Source of the DNA: JBNGOQ01 sp050589645
Lineage (GTDB): Bacteria > Bacteroidota > Bacteroidia > Flavobacteriales > Flavobacteriaceae
Assembly: GCF_050589645.1 (NCBI RefSeq)
Contig: NZ_JBNGOQ010000001.1
Coordinates: 806,001-870,000, forward strand
Length of the DNA: 64,000 nt
Reading direction: 5' to 3'
This document shows positions 27,237 through 36,612 of the stretch, piece by piece (position 1 is the first letter of the stretch; each line of letters starts with the position of its first letter). The translations under genes were made by a program, and so were the position numbers. The notes beneath the pieces were generated by a model. It made no database searches, was not told where the DNA came from, and saw only the letters and a program-made list of their open reading frames with translations.

Positions 27237-27603
27237 TGGTCTTTTTTTCAGGTTTTAGGAGCATGGCACTGGGATATTTTTGCCGCACTTCTATAAGCTT
27301 GCGTTCGCCCTCCAGTTTGGTAGTAAATCGTCCTACACGTACCCGATAACTGGGCGACTCAAATTTAATTTGGGAGTACCATCCGGGGAAGTCGGTCTCC
27401 ACTTTCGATTTTATATTTTGGGCCTCGTCATAGGCGCCAAAAAAAACTTGTATCTGATAAAAATCCGAACTTTTGTTGGCCGACTTATAAAGTCTTAACA
27501 AATCCGTAATTTTCTCATCTTGCTCAATGGTTATAGAACCTTCCTGGGCCAGGGCAAAAGAAGATAAACCTATAAAAAAGAGTAAAGTGACAGCTCGTTT
27601 CAT
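27214..27603 (-). CDS. SPOR domain protein, exported
   Basis: 129 residues. A signal peptide (about 1-19, ALAQ) is followed by one SPOR domain (about 45-118; FYQIQVFFGAYDEAQNIKSKVETDFPGWYSQIKFESPSYRVRVGRFTTKLEGERKLIEVRQKYPSAMLL). SPOR domains bind denuded peptidoglycan glycan strands, often at division sites. The C-terminus is a KKTKKTKKTK tail read from the terminator stem, and the stop lies within the hairpin. It is upstream and divergent from the act operon; no functional link is evident. Confidence 0.85.
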   Translation of the reverse strand: MKRAVTLLFFIGLSSFALAQEGSITIEQDEKITDLLRLYKSANKSSDFYQIQVFFGAYDEAQNIKSKVETDFPGWYSQIKFESPSYRVRVGRFTTKLEGERKLIEVRQKYPSAMLLKPEKKTKKTKKTK

Positions 27604-27742
27604 ATGCTTTATAATTTTGATCTTAGCGCTTGTAACAAAGGTAAATTTTTAAGCTTCACGCCAAAGATTTTTTCATTATTTAGAATTAGTATAAATTATA
27701 AATTATAAATCCCTTAACATTTCCAAAATAAAGTCTATGTCG

Positions 27743-27750
27743 TATTTTTG
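27743..27750 (+). promoter_or_regulatory. Probable -7 element of the act-cox operon
   Basis: TATTTTTG matches TAnnTTTG, 87 bases before the actA start. The -33 box is weak (TTCC). Confidence 0.45.
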
Positions 27751-27837
27751 CCTTCAATTTGAGCGGCGATATTTTAAGCTTTACCACCCTTAATACAGTA
27801 AATATCGTGCCAAGATTTCGATAGAAATATTTTAAAT

Positions 27838-29220
27838 ATGAAACAGGTTCCATACCGCAATCGAATTTCTAAAATTTTAGGTACCAGCGTACTAGCTTTT
27901 CTACTCTTTTCAACTTTTCTTCATGCACAGGATGATGCAGCCGCCCAGGAAACGGGTACTGCAACTGCGGAAACCGCTGAGGCTTCCGGCGGGGATGTCG
28001 CTAAGGGAAAATCCCTGTTTAATCAGAATTGTGCGGCCTGTCATTCACTAAACCGTAAAATGACGGGGCCAGCGCTTGCCAATGTGGAATCTAGGCTTGC
28101 TGCAGATGAGGGATTGGATCGCGAATGGCTGTATACCTGGATAAAGAACAGTCCGGGAATGATCAAAGCGGGCGATGCCTATGCCGTCAAGATTTATGCG
28201 GAATACAACCAAGCGGCCATGACCGCTTTCCCTACCTTGAGCAATACGGACATTGATGATATTTTGGCCTATACCGCCGCACCACCACCTGTGCCTGTGG
28301 CTGCTACGGCCACGGCTGCAACGGATGCTGCCGGAGGCGGAGGGGTCTCGGGCATTTCCAATGAGATCATTCTTGGCGCCTTGGCACTTGTCTTTATGCT
28401 TCTGGTCATGATGCTGATTTTGGTGAACAGGACCTTGCGCAGGATTGCAGAGGCCAACGGGGTGCTGTTGGAAAAGGACAAAGCGGAAAAAGGGCTCCCG
28501 ATATGGAAGGCTTTTGCCAAGAACCAATTCCTGGTTTTGGTAACGGCGATCTTTCTTTTATTGGCCAGTGGCTACTTTGCTTACGGATGGATGATGCAAC
28601 TCGGTATTGATCAGGGATATGCTCCTATTCAGCCCATCCACTATTCCCATAAAATACACGCTGGCGACAACCAGATAGAATGTAAATATTGCCACTCTTC
28701 GGCACGGGTATCCAAACATTCGGGCATACCTTCCCTGAACGTCTGTATGAACTGTCACAAGTCCATTTACGAATATACCGGAAACGCCGAAGGACCCAGT
28801 CCGGAGGACCTGGCCAATGGATATACCAATGAGTTCTATACGGGCGAAATCAAAAAATTATATCAGGCTGTAGGCTGGGATGAGGAGAACCAAAAGTATA
28901 CCGGTGATACCCAACCTGTTGAATGGGTGCGTATCCATAATCTACCTGATTTTGCCTACTTTAACCATTCACAGCATGTTACGGTAGCTGGAATCGAGTG
29001 CCAGACCTGTCACGGGCCGGTAGAGGAAATGGAAATTATGTACCAATATGCACCTTTGACCATGGGTTGGTGTGTAAATTGCCACAGGGAAACCAATGTG
29101 GACGTGGCCGGAAACGAGTACTACGCAAAAATACACGAGGAACTTTCCAAGAAGTACGGAGTAGACCAACTCACGGCGGCGCAGATGGGCGGATTGGAAT
29201 GTGGCAAGTGTCACTATTAA
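27838..29220 (+). CDS. actA: Alternative complex III multiheme cytochrome c subunit (ActA-like, with N-terminal cytochrome c domain)
   Basis: 460 residues. Signal peptide (about 1-30), a class I cytochrome c domain with CAACH at 65-69 and a downstream Met (TAFPTLS region), two membrane helices (about 174-196 and 232-252), then a class III-type pentaheme domain with CxxCH at 282, 303, 388, 412 and 455. In Rhodothermus-type complex III the ActA subunit has five hemes; the extra N-terminal monoheme domain is a fusion seen in related Bacteroidota. It transfers electrons from menaquinol oxidation toward cytochrome c or the oxidase. First gene of the operon. Confidence 0.93.
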   Translation: MKQVPYRNRISKILGTSVLAFLLFSTFLHAQDDAAAQETGTATAETAEASGGDVAKGKSLFNQNCAACHSLNRKMTGPALANVESRLAADEGLDREWLYTWIKNSPGMIKAGDAYAVKIYAEYNQAAMTAFPTLSNTDIDDILAYTAAPPPVPVAATATAATDAAGGGGVSGISNEIILGALALVFMLLVMMLILVNRTLRRIAEANGVLLEKDKAEKGLPIWKAFAKNQFLVLVTAIFLLLASGYFAYGWMMQLGIDQGYAPIQPIHYSHKIHAGDNQIECKYCHSSARVSKHSGIPSLNVCMNCHKSIYEYTGNAEGPSPEDLANGYTNEFYTGEIKKLYQAVGWDEENQKYTGDTQPVEWVRIHNLPDFAYFNHSQHVTVAGIECQTCHGPVEEMEIMYQYAPLTMGWCVNCHRETNVDVAGNEYYAKIHEELSKKYGVDQLTAAQMGGLECGKCHY

Positions 29221-29254
29221 TAAAATTATTAGAAGCTAATTACAGATATATCGT

Positions 29255-32200
29255 ATGGCATCAAACAAAAAATATTGGAAGAGTGAAGCGGAGTTAAACC
29301 CTAACGATTCCATTGTTGAGACGCTAAGACAAAATGAGTTTGTCGAGGAGATTCCGGTAGACGAATTCCTGGGCAATAAGGATACCTTATCCGCAACCTC
29401 CACCAACCGAAGGGATTTTCTAAAGTACGTTGGATTCAGTACGGCTGCCGCCTCTTTGGCTGCCTGCGAGGGGCCGGTGAAAAAGTCCATTCCCTATGTG
29501 GTTCAGCCAGAGCGTATCGTTCCCGGGGTGGCCAATTACTACGCTACCACCATAGCCAATGGCTTCGATTTTGCCAGTATCCTGGTAAAGACCCGCGAAG
29601 GTAGACCCATTAAGATCGAAAACAATACGGATGCAAAAGTGGGTGGCAGTGCCAATGCAAGGGTACAGGCCTCCGTTCTTTCCTTATATGATAGTACCAG
29701 GTTACAAGGTCCCTTGTTGAATGGGGAAGCTGTAGAGTGGGACGCTTTGGACAATGCGGTACAAGGAAGGTTGAACCTCCTCAAGGGGTCTGGAAAACAG
29801 ATTGCCCTATTGACCCAGACCTATGCAAGTCCGTCTACCTCACGGTTGATCGCCGAGTTCAAGGAGGCGTACGGGAACGTGAACCACGTTACCTACGATG
29901 CCATTTCCGAAGATGCAGCCCTCAATGCTTTTGAGGCAAAATACAACGAAAGGGCCCTGGCCGATTACCATCTGGAGAAAGCTGAGGTAATCGTTTCCTT
30001 TAGTGCCGACTTCCTGGCCGATTGGCAAGGGGGCGGATATGACAAAGGATATGCCAAAGGACGGGTGCCCCACGAGGGAAAAATGTCCAGGCACATTCAG
30101 TTCGAATCCAATATGTCCCTCACCGGGGCCAATGCGGATAAACGGGTGCCCTTGACACCAACACAGCAAAAAATAGCACTTGCCAAACTCTATGGCAAGT
30201 TGAACAACAGTAATGTAAGCGGTGATTTGCCCGAAAATGTGGAAATGGCCTTGGAAAGTGCTGCGGCCGAAATCCGTAAAGCGGGCAACAAAGCAGTAGT
30301 ACTTACAGGCTTGGACGATGAAAACGCACAGACCGCTGTACTCGCCATTAATGAACTCTTGGGCAGTTTGGCCATGGATGTGGAAGCACCCAGATATACA
30401 AGAGCGGGAGATACCAAGGCAGTGAACCAATTGATCGCCGATATGAAGGCCGGTCGGGTAGGAGCGCTGATCATGGACGGGGTAAACCCCGCGTATACCC
30501 TTCCGAATGCGGCAGACTTTGCAGAGGGAATCGGTAAAGTGGACCTATCCGTAGCCTTTACCTTCAACACCAACGAAACTTCGGAGCTTGCCCAATTTGC
30601 GGCGGCCTCCTCACATTATTTGGAATCTTGGGGTGATGCCCAGATTAAAAAGGGCCACTATAGCCTAACGCAACCCACCATCAAGGAATTGGTCGATACC
30701 AGACAGTTCCAAAGCGCCCTGTTGAAGTGGATGGGGAACGATAAGACGTATTACGATTATATACAGGAAACTTGGAATACCTTCGTACTCAATGGGGCCG
30801 ACTGGAACCAAGCCTTGCACGACGGGGTGTTCAGTGCTGCCGTCGCCGAGGAATCTGAAGTGCCTGCCCAGACGGCAGATGCTGATGATGCAGGCGAAGG
30901 GACCGAGGCAACTATAGCGCCCATAGCTTCTGCCATTAACAGTTTGGCAAATGCCAGTAGTGGCGGAATGGAGCTTGTCCTGTATTCCAAAGTGGGCATG
31001 GGCGATGGCCAGCAGGCTAGCAACCCTTGGCTCCAGGAATTCCCCGATCCCATTACCCGGGTGTCCTGGGACAACTACGTTACAGTGTCCAAGGCTGATG
31101 CCGCAACACTTAACCTTGTCAATGAGAATGTGGCCAATGGCGGATTGGATGGCAGCTACGTAAAACTGACCGTAAACGGGGTTAGCGTGGACAAAGTTCC
31201 CGTTATCATACAGCCCGGACAAGCGCCGGGTACCGTGGGACTTTCCTTTGGATATGGCAAAAAAGTAGGGATGAAGCAGGAAATGCAAACCGGTGTTAAC
31301 GCCTTTGCATTGTACCAAAACTTCTCCAATATACAGTCGGTAAGCCTTGAGCAATCGTCCGGTATGCACGAGTTTGCCTGCGTACAGTTGCACAAGACCC
31401 TAATGGGAAGGGGCGATATCATCAAGGAGACCACCTTGGAGATCTTCAACACCAAAGATGCACACGACTGGAACAAGGTTCCGGAAGTTTCGCTGAACCA
31501 CCAGGAAGTACCGGCTACCTCCGTAGACCTTTGGGACAGCTTTGATCGCTCTATAGGGCATCACTTTAATATGTCCATCGACCTTAATGCCTGTACCGGT
31601 TGTGGGGCCTGTGTCATTGCATGTCATGCGGAGAACAACGTTCCTGTTGTTGGCAAGGAAGAGGTAAGACGATCTAGGGATATGCACTGGTTACGTATAG
31701 ATAGGTACTATTCCTCGGAAGATACTTTTGAGAGCGATAATGCCAAAAAAGATGCATTTGACGGCCTTTCAGGGGATAAAGGTTCCCTGGGCGGTTTTGG
31801 ACAGTTGGAAGATCCCGCGCTAAATCCGCAGGTGGCCTTCCAGCCGGTAATGTGCCAGCACTGTAACCATGCACCCTGTGAAACGGTTTGTCCGGTTGCG
31901 GCTACATCGCATGGACGCCAGGGCCAGAACCAGATGGCGTACAACAGATGTGTGGGTACCAGATATTGTGCCAACAACTGTCCGTACAAAGTACGTCGTT
32001 TCAATTGGTTCCTGTACAGCGACAATGACGAGTTCGATTACAATATGAACAACAACTTGGGCAAAATGGTCATCAATCCAGATGTAAACGTACGCTCCAG
32101 GGGGGTCATGGAAAAATGTTCTATGTGTATTCAAAAAACGCAAAAGACCATTTTGGATGCCAAAAGGGAAGGGCGCACCATCAAGGACGGTGAATTCCAA

Positions 32201-32377
32201 ACGGCCTGTTCCAGTGCCTGTGGTACCGGGGCCATTGTATTCGGAGATGTAAATGACCACGAAAGCGAGGTTGCCCATTTAAAAGAAAATGACCGTATGT
32301 ACCATTTATTGGAGAGCGTAGGAACAAGACCAAACGTGTTCTACCATGTAAAAGTGAGAAATACGGACGAAGCATAA
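29255..32377 (+). CDS. actB: Alternative complex III iron-sulfur subunit (ActB), Tat-variant signal
   Basis: 1040 residues. A Tat-like motif RRDFLKYVGFSTAAASLAAC sits about 50 residues in, as in the 'Tat-variant-translocated' family of Bacteroidota. The N-terminal two thirds resemble molybdopterin oxidoreductases, which in complex III carry no molybdenum. The C-terminal third is a NrfC/PsrB-type ferredoxin domain with four cysteine clusters: CTGCGACVIAC, CQHCNHAPCETVC, CVGTRYCANNC and CSMC...CSSAC. It carries electrons between the quinol site and the hemes. Follows actA after 34 bases. Confidence 0.93.
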   Translation: MASNKKYWKSEAELNPNDSIVETLRQNEFVEEIPVDEFLGNKDTLSATSTNRRDFLKYVGFSTAAASLAACEGPVKKSIPYVVQPERIVPGVANYYATTIANGFDFASILVKTREGRPIKIENNTDAKVGGSANARVQASVLSLYDSTRLQGPLLNGEAVEWDALDNAVQGRLNLLKGSGKQIALLTQTYASPSTSRLIAEFKEAYGNVNHVTYDAISEDAALNAFEAKYNERALADYHLEKAEVIVSFSADFLADWQGGGYDKGYAKGRVPHEGKMSRHIQFESNMSLTGANADKRVPLTPTQQKIALAKLYGKLNNSNVSGDLPENVEMALESAAAEIRKAGNKAVVLTGLDDENAQTAVLAINELLGSLAMDVEAPRYTRAGDTKAVNQLIADMKAGRVGALIMDGVNPAYTLPNAADFAEGIGKVDLSVAFTFNTNETSELAQFAAASSHYLESWGDAQIKKGHYSLTQPTIKELVDTRQFQSALLKWMGNDKTYYDYIQETWNTFVLNGADWNQALHDGVFSAAVAEESEVPAQTADADDAGEGTEATIAPIASAINSLANASSGGMELVLYSKVGMGDGQQASNPWLQEFPDPITRVSWDNYVTVSKADAATLNLVNENVANGGLDGSYVKLTVNGVSVDKVPVIIQPGQAPGTVGLSFGYGKKVGMKQEMQTGVNAFALYQNFSNIQSVSLEQSSGMHEFACVQLHKTLMGRGDIIKETTLEIFNTKDAHDWNKVPEVSLNHQEVPATSVDLWDSFDRSIGHHFNMSIDLNACTGCGACVIACHAENNVPVVGKEEVRRSRDMHWLRIDRYYSSEDTFESDNAKKDAFDGLSGDKGSLGGFGQLEDPALNPQVAFQPVMCQHCNHAPCETVCPVAATSHGRQGQNQMAYNRCVGTRYCANNCPYKVRRFNWFLYSDNDEFDYNMNNNLGKMVINPDVNVRSRGVMEKCSMCIQKTQKTILDAKREGRTIKDGEFQTACSSACGTGAIVFGDVNDHESEVAHLKENDRMYHLLESVGTRPNVFYHVKVRNTDEA

Positions 32378-32409
32378 TCAATAGTTAAAGTAAATCATAA
32401 TAGAAATCT

Positions 32410-34137
32410 ATGGCGTCGCATTACGAAGCACCTATACGAAAACCACTAGTACTTGGAGACAAAGGCTACCACGATGTAACCGTGGATATTGCAGCTCCGG
32501 TCGAAGGGCGGGCCAATAAACAATGGTGGATCGTGTTCACCATTGCGTTTGTTGCATTCCTTTGGGGTGTTGGTTGTATCATCTATACCATTTCCACCGG
32601 TATCGGTACCTGGGGATTGAACAAAACTGTAGGCTGGGCCTGGGACATCACCAACTTTGTTTGGTGGGTAGGTATTGGTCATGCGGGAACCTTGATTTCG
32701 GCGGTACTCTTATTGTTCAGACAGAAATGGAGAATGGCCATTAACCGCTCTGCGGAGGCCATGACCATCTTCTCTGTAATACAGGCCGGATTATTTCCGA
32801 TCATTCACATGGGACGTCCATGGTTGGGGTATTGGGTACTGCCCATCCCAAACCAATTTGGTTCTTTATGGGTAAACTTTAACTCGCCCCTGCTTTGGGA
32901 CGTATTTGCGATATCGACCTATCTATCGGTATCCTTGGTTTTCTGGTGGACAGGGCTGTTGCCCGATTTTGCCATGATCAGGGACCGTGCCGTAAAACCC
33001 TTCCAAAAGAAAATTTATAGTTTGGTAAGTTTTGGATGGAGTGGCCGTGCCAAGGACTGGCAGCGGTTTGAGGAAGTTTCATTGGTATTGGCCGGATTGG
33101 CAACACCACTGGTACTTTCCGTACATACCATTGTATCCTTTGACTTTGCCACCTCGGTAATCCCAGGATGGCACACCACCATCTTCCCACCGTACTTTGT
33201 TGCGGGGGCCATCTTTTCAGGGTTTGCCATGGTAAATACCCTCTTGATCATTGCGAGAAAGGTATGCCATTTGGAGGCCTACATTACCGTACAGCATATA
33301 GAGCTCATGAACATCGTGATTATGATCACCGGTTCCATTGTGGGCTGTGCCTATATCACCGAGCTATTTATGGCTTGGTACTCAGGAGTGGAGTACGAAC
33401 AGTACGCCTTCCTGAACAGGGCAACGGGACCTTACTGGTGGGCCTACTGGGCCATGATGACCTGTAATGTGTTCTCCCCACAGTTTATGTGGTTCAAGAA
33501 ACTAAGGACCAGTATCGTGTTCTCTTTCTTGATCTCCATTGTGGTGAACATAGGAATGTGGTTCGAGCGTTTTGTGATCATCGTAACCTCCTTGCACCGC
33601 GATTACCTTCCTTCTTCCTGGACCATGTTCTCGCCCACCTTTGTGGATATCGGGATATTTATCGGTACCATAGGATTCTTCTTTACCCTCTTTTTGCTTT
33701 ACGCAAGGACCTTCCCGATCATTGCCCAGGCAGAAGTGAAGTCCATTTTAAAGTCTTCCGGGGAACGCTATAAGAAATTAAGGGAAGCGGGTAAACCCTT
33801 GTATCAGATCAACAAGACCACAGCGCCGGTGAACACGGTTGTAGAGGATGCTCCGGCACCATCGGCCGATACGGACGCACAGGTTTCCACTTTGCTGGAT
33901 ACCCTGGGCACCTTTGACCCCGGTACGGATACGGCAGATGATCTTAAGAGAGTAAAGGGCATAGGCCCCTTGATGGAAAAAACATTGAACGGTATAGGCA
34001 TATTTACCTTTGCCCAAGTGGGTCGTATGACCGCCAAGGAATACGATCTGTTGGATTCTATTACGGGCTCCTTCCCGGGAAGGGCGCAGCGTGACGATTG
34101 GGCAGGGCAAGCTAGGACATTAAATAATAACGAATAA
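32410..34137 (+). CDS. actC: Alternative complex III membrane subunit (NrfD/ActC) with C-terminal helix-hairpin-helix tail
   Basis: 575 residues. About ten membrane helices (residues about 40-440) of the NrfD/PsrC family, with WWVGIGHAGTLISAVLLLFRQKWR and HMGRPWLGYWVLP, the segments around the quinol site. After the last helix comes a charged linker, then residues 510-575, an HhH domain (DDLKRVKGIGPLMEKTLNGIG...DDWAGQA) that clearly resembles the tail of S2 at 2.1 kb. The tail would face the cytoplasm; its role is not known. Lies between actB and actD, whose start is one base after this stop. Confidence 0.93.
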   Translation: MASHYEAPIRKPLVLGDKGYHDVTVDIAAPVEGRANKQWWIVFTIAFVAFLWGVGCIIYTISTGIGTWGLNKTVGWAWDITNFVWWVGIGHAGTLISAVLLLFRQKWRMAINRSAEAMTIFSVIQAGLFPIIHMGRPWLGYWVLPIPNQFGSLWVNFNSPLLWDVFAISTYLSVSLVFWWTGLLPDFAMIRDRAVKPFQKKIYSLVSFGWSGRAKDWQRFEEVSLVLAGLATPLVLSVHTIVSFDFATSVIPGWHTTIFPPYFVAGAIFSGFAMVNTLLIIARKVCHLEAYITVQHIELMNIVIMITGSIVGCAYITELFMAWYSGVEYEQYAFLNRATGPYWWAYWAMMTCNVFSPQFMWFKKLRTSIVFSFLISIVVNIGMWFERFVIIVTSLHRDYLPSSWTMFSPTFVDIGIFIGTIGFFFTLFLLYARTFPIIAQAEVKSILKSSGERYKKLREAGKPLYQINKTTAPVNTVVEDAPAPSADTDAQVSTLLDTLGTFDPGTDTADDLKRVKGIGPLMEKTLNGIGIFTFAQVGRMTAKEYDLLDSITGSFPGRAQRDDWAGQARTLNNNE

Positions 34138-34138
34138 T

Positions 34139-34669
34139 ATGGCATCTAAAGTAATACAGGCATTTTATAATGATGATGATGTGCTGATGCATGCGGTCAA
34201 GAAGGTGAAGGCGGCCAAGCACCATATTGAAGAGGTCTACTGTCCCTTTCCGGTACACGGTCTGGACAAGGCCATGGGGTTGGCTCCTACCAGGATCGCC
34301 ATCACTTCCTTCATGTATGGGTGTTTGGGACTTATCGTGGCCATCGTGATGATGAATTATATCATGATCAGCGATTGGCCCCAGGATATCGGCGGAAAAC
34401 CAAGCTTTACGTATTTGCAGAATATGCCGGCATTTGTTCCGATCATGTTTGAGCTAACGGTGTTCTTCGCGGCCCACTTAATGGTAATCACCTTTTACTT
34501 GAGAAGCAAACTGTGGCCTTTTAAGAAAGCCGAAAATCCGGATGTAAGAACCACTGACGATCATTTTATCATGGAAATCGAAGTGCACGGCAATGAGGCG
34601 GCCCTAAAGGAACTGTTGCAGGATACCGGTGCCGTGGAAATAAATATTTCAGAAAAAAGCAGTCATTGA
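34139..34669 (+). CDS. actD: Alternative complex III subunit ActD (DUF3341)
   Basis: 176 residues. N-terminal soluble part (AFYNDDDVLMHAVKKVKAAKHHIEEVYCPFPVHGLDKAMGLAPTRI) then two membrane helices (about 58-82 and 98-122), the DUF3341 layout of ActD. It is a structural subunit of the quinol:cytochrome c oxidoreductase with no cofactor. Starts one base after actC; actE begins two bases after its stop. Confidence 0.93.
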   Translation: MASKVIQAFYNDDDVLMHAVKKVKAAKHHIEEVYCPFPVHGLDKAMGLAPTRIAITSFMYGCLGLIVAIVMMNYIMISDWPQDIGGKPSFTYLQNMPAFVPIMFELTVFFAAHLMVITFYLRSKLWPFKKAENPDVRTTDDHFIMEIEVHGNEAALKELLQDTGAVEINISEKSSH

Positions 34670-34671
34670 AT

Positions 34672-35232
34672 ATGAACAATTTTAGCAAAATAGGACTTGT
34701 GTTGGGGTTGATCCTTTGCGTTGCCGCCTGTGCGGACAAGAACAGCCCAAATTATCAGTTCATGCCCAATATGTACGAGCCTGTAGGGTACGAGACATAT
34801 CAAAAAGTAGACTTCCTTCCTGAACATATGGAAGCCCGTCTACCCGCGGAAAATACCATTCCACGAGGTTGGATGCCCTATGATTTTGATAACACCCCTG
34901 AAGGCAGGGAGCTGGCCAAATTGGATCTGAGTCCCCTGGATTCCCTGCAAACCGAGGTGAATCTGGCCGAAGGCAAGGAGCTTTACAATATTTACTGTGC
35001 CATATGTCATGGAAACAACGGAGACGGCAAAGGCCGCTTGGTAGACCGTGAGAAGATCTTGGGCGTGCCCAGTTATGACGATGTTGCCCGTAACATTTCT
35101 GTTGGTGGTACCTATCATACCATCTATTACGGATTAAATTCCATGGGTTCCTATGCGGTCCAATTGAATCACAAAGAGCGTTGGCAAGTTGCGGAGTACG
35201 TTATGAAATTGAAACAAGACTTAACAAAATAA
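34672..35232 (+). CDS. actE: Alternative complex III monoheme cytochrome c lipoprotein (ActE)
   Basis: 186 residues from the ATG at 34672; a TTG at 34666 overlapping the actD stop is less likely. Lipoprotein signal with lipobox VAAC (Cys20), then a cytochrome c domain with CAICH at 109-113 and the GDGKGR turn. A methionine ligand candidate lies in 'GLNSMGSYAVQL'. It is anchored to the outer face of the inner membrane and passes electrons to the oxidase or a soluble carrier. Confidence 0.92.
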   Translation: MNNFSKIGLVLGLILCVAACADKNSPNYQFMPNMYEPVGYETYQKVDFLPEHMEARLPAENTIPRGWMPYDFDNTPEGRELAKLDLSPLDSLQTEVNLAEGKELYNIYCAICHGNNGDGKGRLVDREKILGVPSYDDVARNISVGGTYHTIYYGLNSMGSYAVQLNHKERWQVAEYVMKLKQDLTK

Positions 35233-35250
35233 TACATAGATTTAAGCAGT

Positions 35251-36582
35251 ATGTACACTTTTTCAAATAGATTAAAAATTGGCTCCTTCATTCTAATGGC
35301 CGTGGGCCTCTTGTGTCTTGGCGTTGGCTTTGTTTCCGCACCGAGCACCGTTGAAGAAGCAAAGGCAATCGTAGCCAGTCATGATGATGGCCATGGTGAC
35401 CCCCACGCGGCAGATCAAACCCATGGCGTTGCTGATGACCACGGAGCGGCCGCAACGCATGATGAGGGTCACGATGCCTCCCATGACGAGCATCTACTGC
35501 ACCAGTTACAGAACAGGCCTTGGTCTGCACTTTATGTGGCTGCCTTCTTTTTTATGATGATCGCCCTGGGCGCCCTGGCTTTTTATGCCATACAACGGGC
35601 AGCGCAGGCGGGTTGGTCACCCTTGCTGTTCCGGGTCATGGAAGGAATAACTGCTTATTTGGTCCCCGGTGGGATCATTGTATTTGTAATCTTGGTATTA
35701 TCCGTACTGCATATGAACCACTTGTTCGTGTGGATGGATTCTGACGTGGTGGCACATGATAAATTGTTACAGGGGAAAGCGGGCTTTCTTGACCCTACCT
35801 TCTTTTTGGTTAGGGCCGCCATCTTTTTGGGCGGATGGATCTTGTACCGCGAGTATTCCAGAAAATTCTCCTTGGCACAGGACGAGGCCAGTGACAATTC
35901 TAACTTTGTAAAGAACTTTAGAATTTCGGCAGCCTTCCTGGTATTTTATCTCATTACCGAATCTATGATGTCATGGGATTGGATCATGAGCGTAGACCCA
36001 CACTGGTTCAGCACCCTTTTTGGCTGGTACCTGTTTGCCAGTATGATCGTTTCCGCGATCACGGTCATTGCCATGGTAACGATCTATTTAAAATCCAAGG
36101 GATATTTGGAAGATGTAAATGACAGCCACATCCATGATTTGGCAAAATATATGTTTGGTTTCAGCATTTTTTGGACCTATCTGTGGTTTTCCCAGTTTAT
36201 GTTGATATGGTACGCCAATATTCCGGAAGAGGTCACCTATTTCGTTACCCGTATAGAGGATTACAATTTGCCCTTCTTCGGCATGGTGGCCATGAATTTT
36301 GTTTTTCCCGTGCTACTGTTGATGAACAGCGATTACAAAAGGATCAATTGGTTTGTTATTATGACCGGTATTGTAATTCTTGCCGGGCATTATATGGATA
36401 TATTTAATATGATTATGCCGGCTACGGTAGGCGATCAGTGGTACATAGGAATTCCTGAGATCGGGGGAATATTGTTTTTTGCCGGATTGTTCATATTCTG
36501 GGTGTTCAGGGCACTTACAACTGCGCCCTTGCAACCAAAACGCAATCCTTTTATTGAAGAGAGTAGGCATTTTCATTACTAG
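35251..36582 (+). CDS. actF: Alternative complex III membrane subunit ActF
   Basis: 443 residues, about ten membrane helices. Between helix 1 and helix 2 there is a long periplasmic loop very rich in His and Asp (about residues 45-88; repeated HDDGHGDPH-type motifs). The rest fits the ActF/quinol:cytochrome c oxidoreductase family (MSWDWIMSVDPHWFSTLFGWYLFASM, FSIFWTYLWFSQFMLIWYANIPEE). ActF pairs with ActC in the membrane and may take part in proton handling. The His loop may bind metal ions; this is inference. Confidence 0.92.
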   Translation: MYTFSNRLKIGSFILMAVGLLCLGVGFVSAPSTVEEAKAIVASHDDGHGDPHAADQTHGVADDHGAAATHDEGHDASHDEHLLHQLQNRPWSALYVAAFFFMMIALGALAFYAIQRAAQAGWSPLLFRVMEGITAYLVPGGIIVFVILVLSVLHMNHLFVWMDSDVVAHDKLLQGKAGFLDPTFFLVRAAIFLGGWILYREYSRKFSLAQDEASDNSNFVKNFRISAAFLVFYLITESMMSWDWIMSVDPHWFSTLFGWYLFASMIVSAITVIAMVTIYLKSKGYLEDVNDSHIHDLAKYMFGFSIFWTYLWFSQFMLIWYANIPEEVTYFVTRIEDYNLPFFGMVAMNFVFPVLLLMNSDYKRINWFVIMTGIVILAGHYMDIFNMIMPATVGDQWYIGIPEIGGILFFAGLFIFWVFRALTTAPLQPKRNPFIEESRHFHY

Positions 36583-36612
36583 TTAGTTTAAAAGTATAAT
36601 AGAGATCATACA

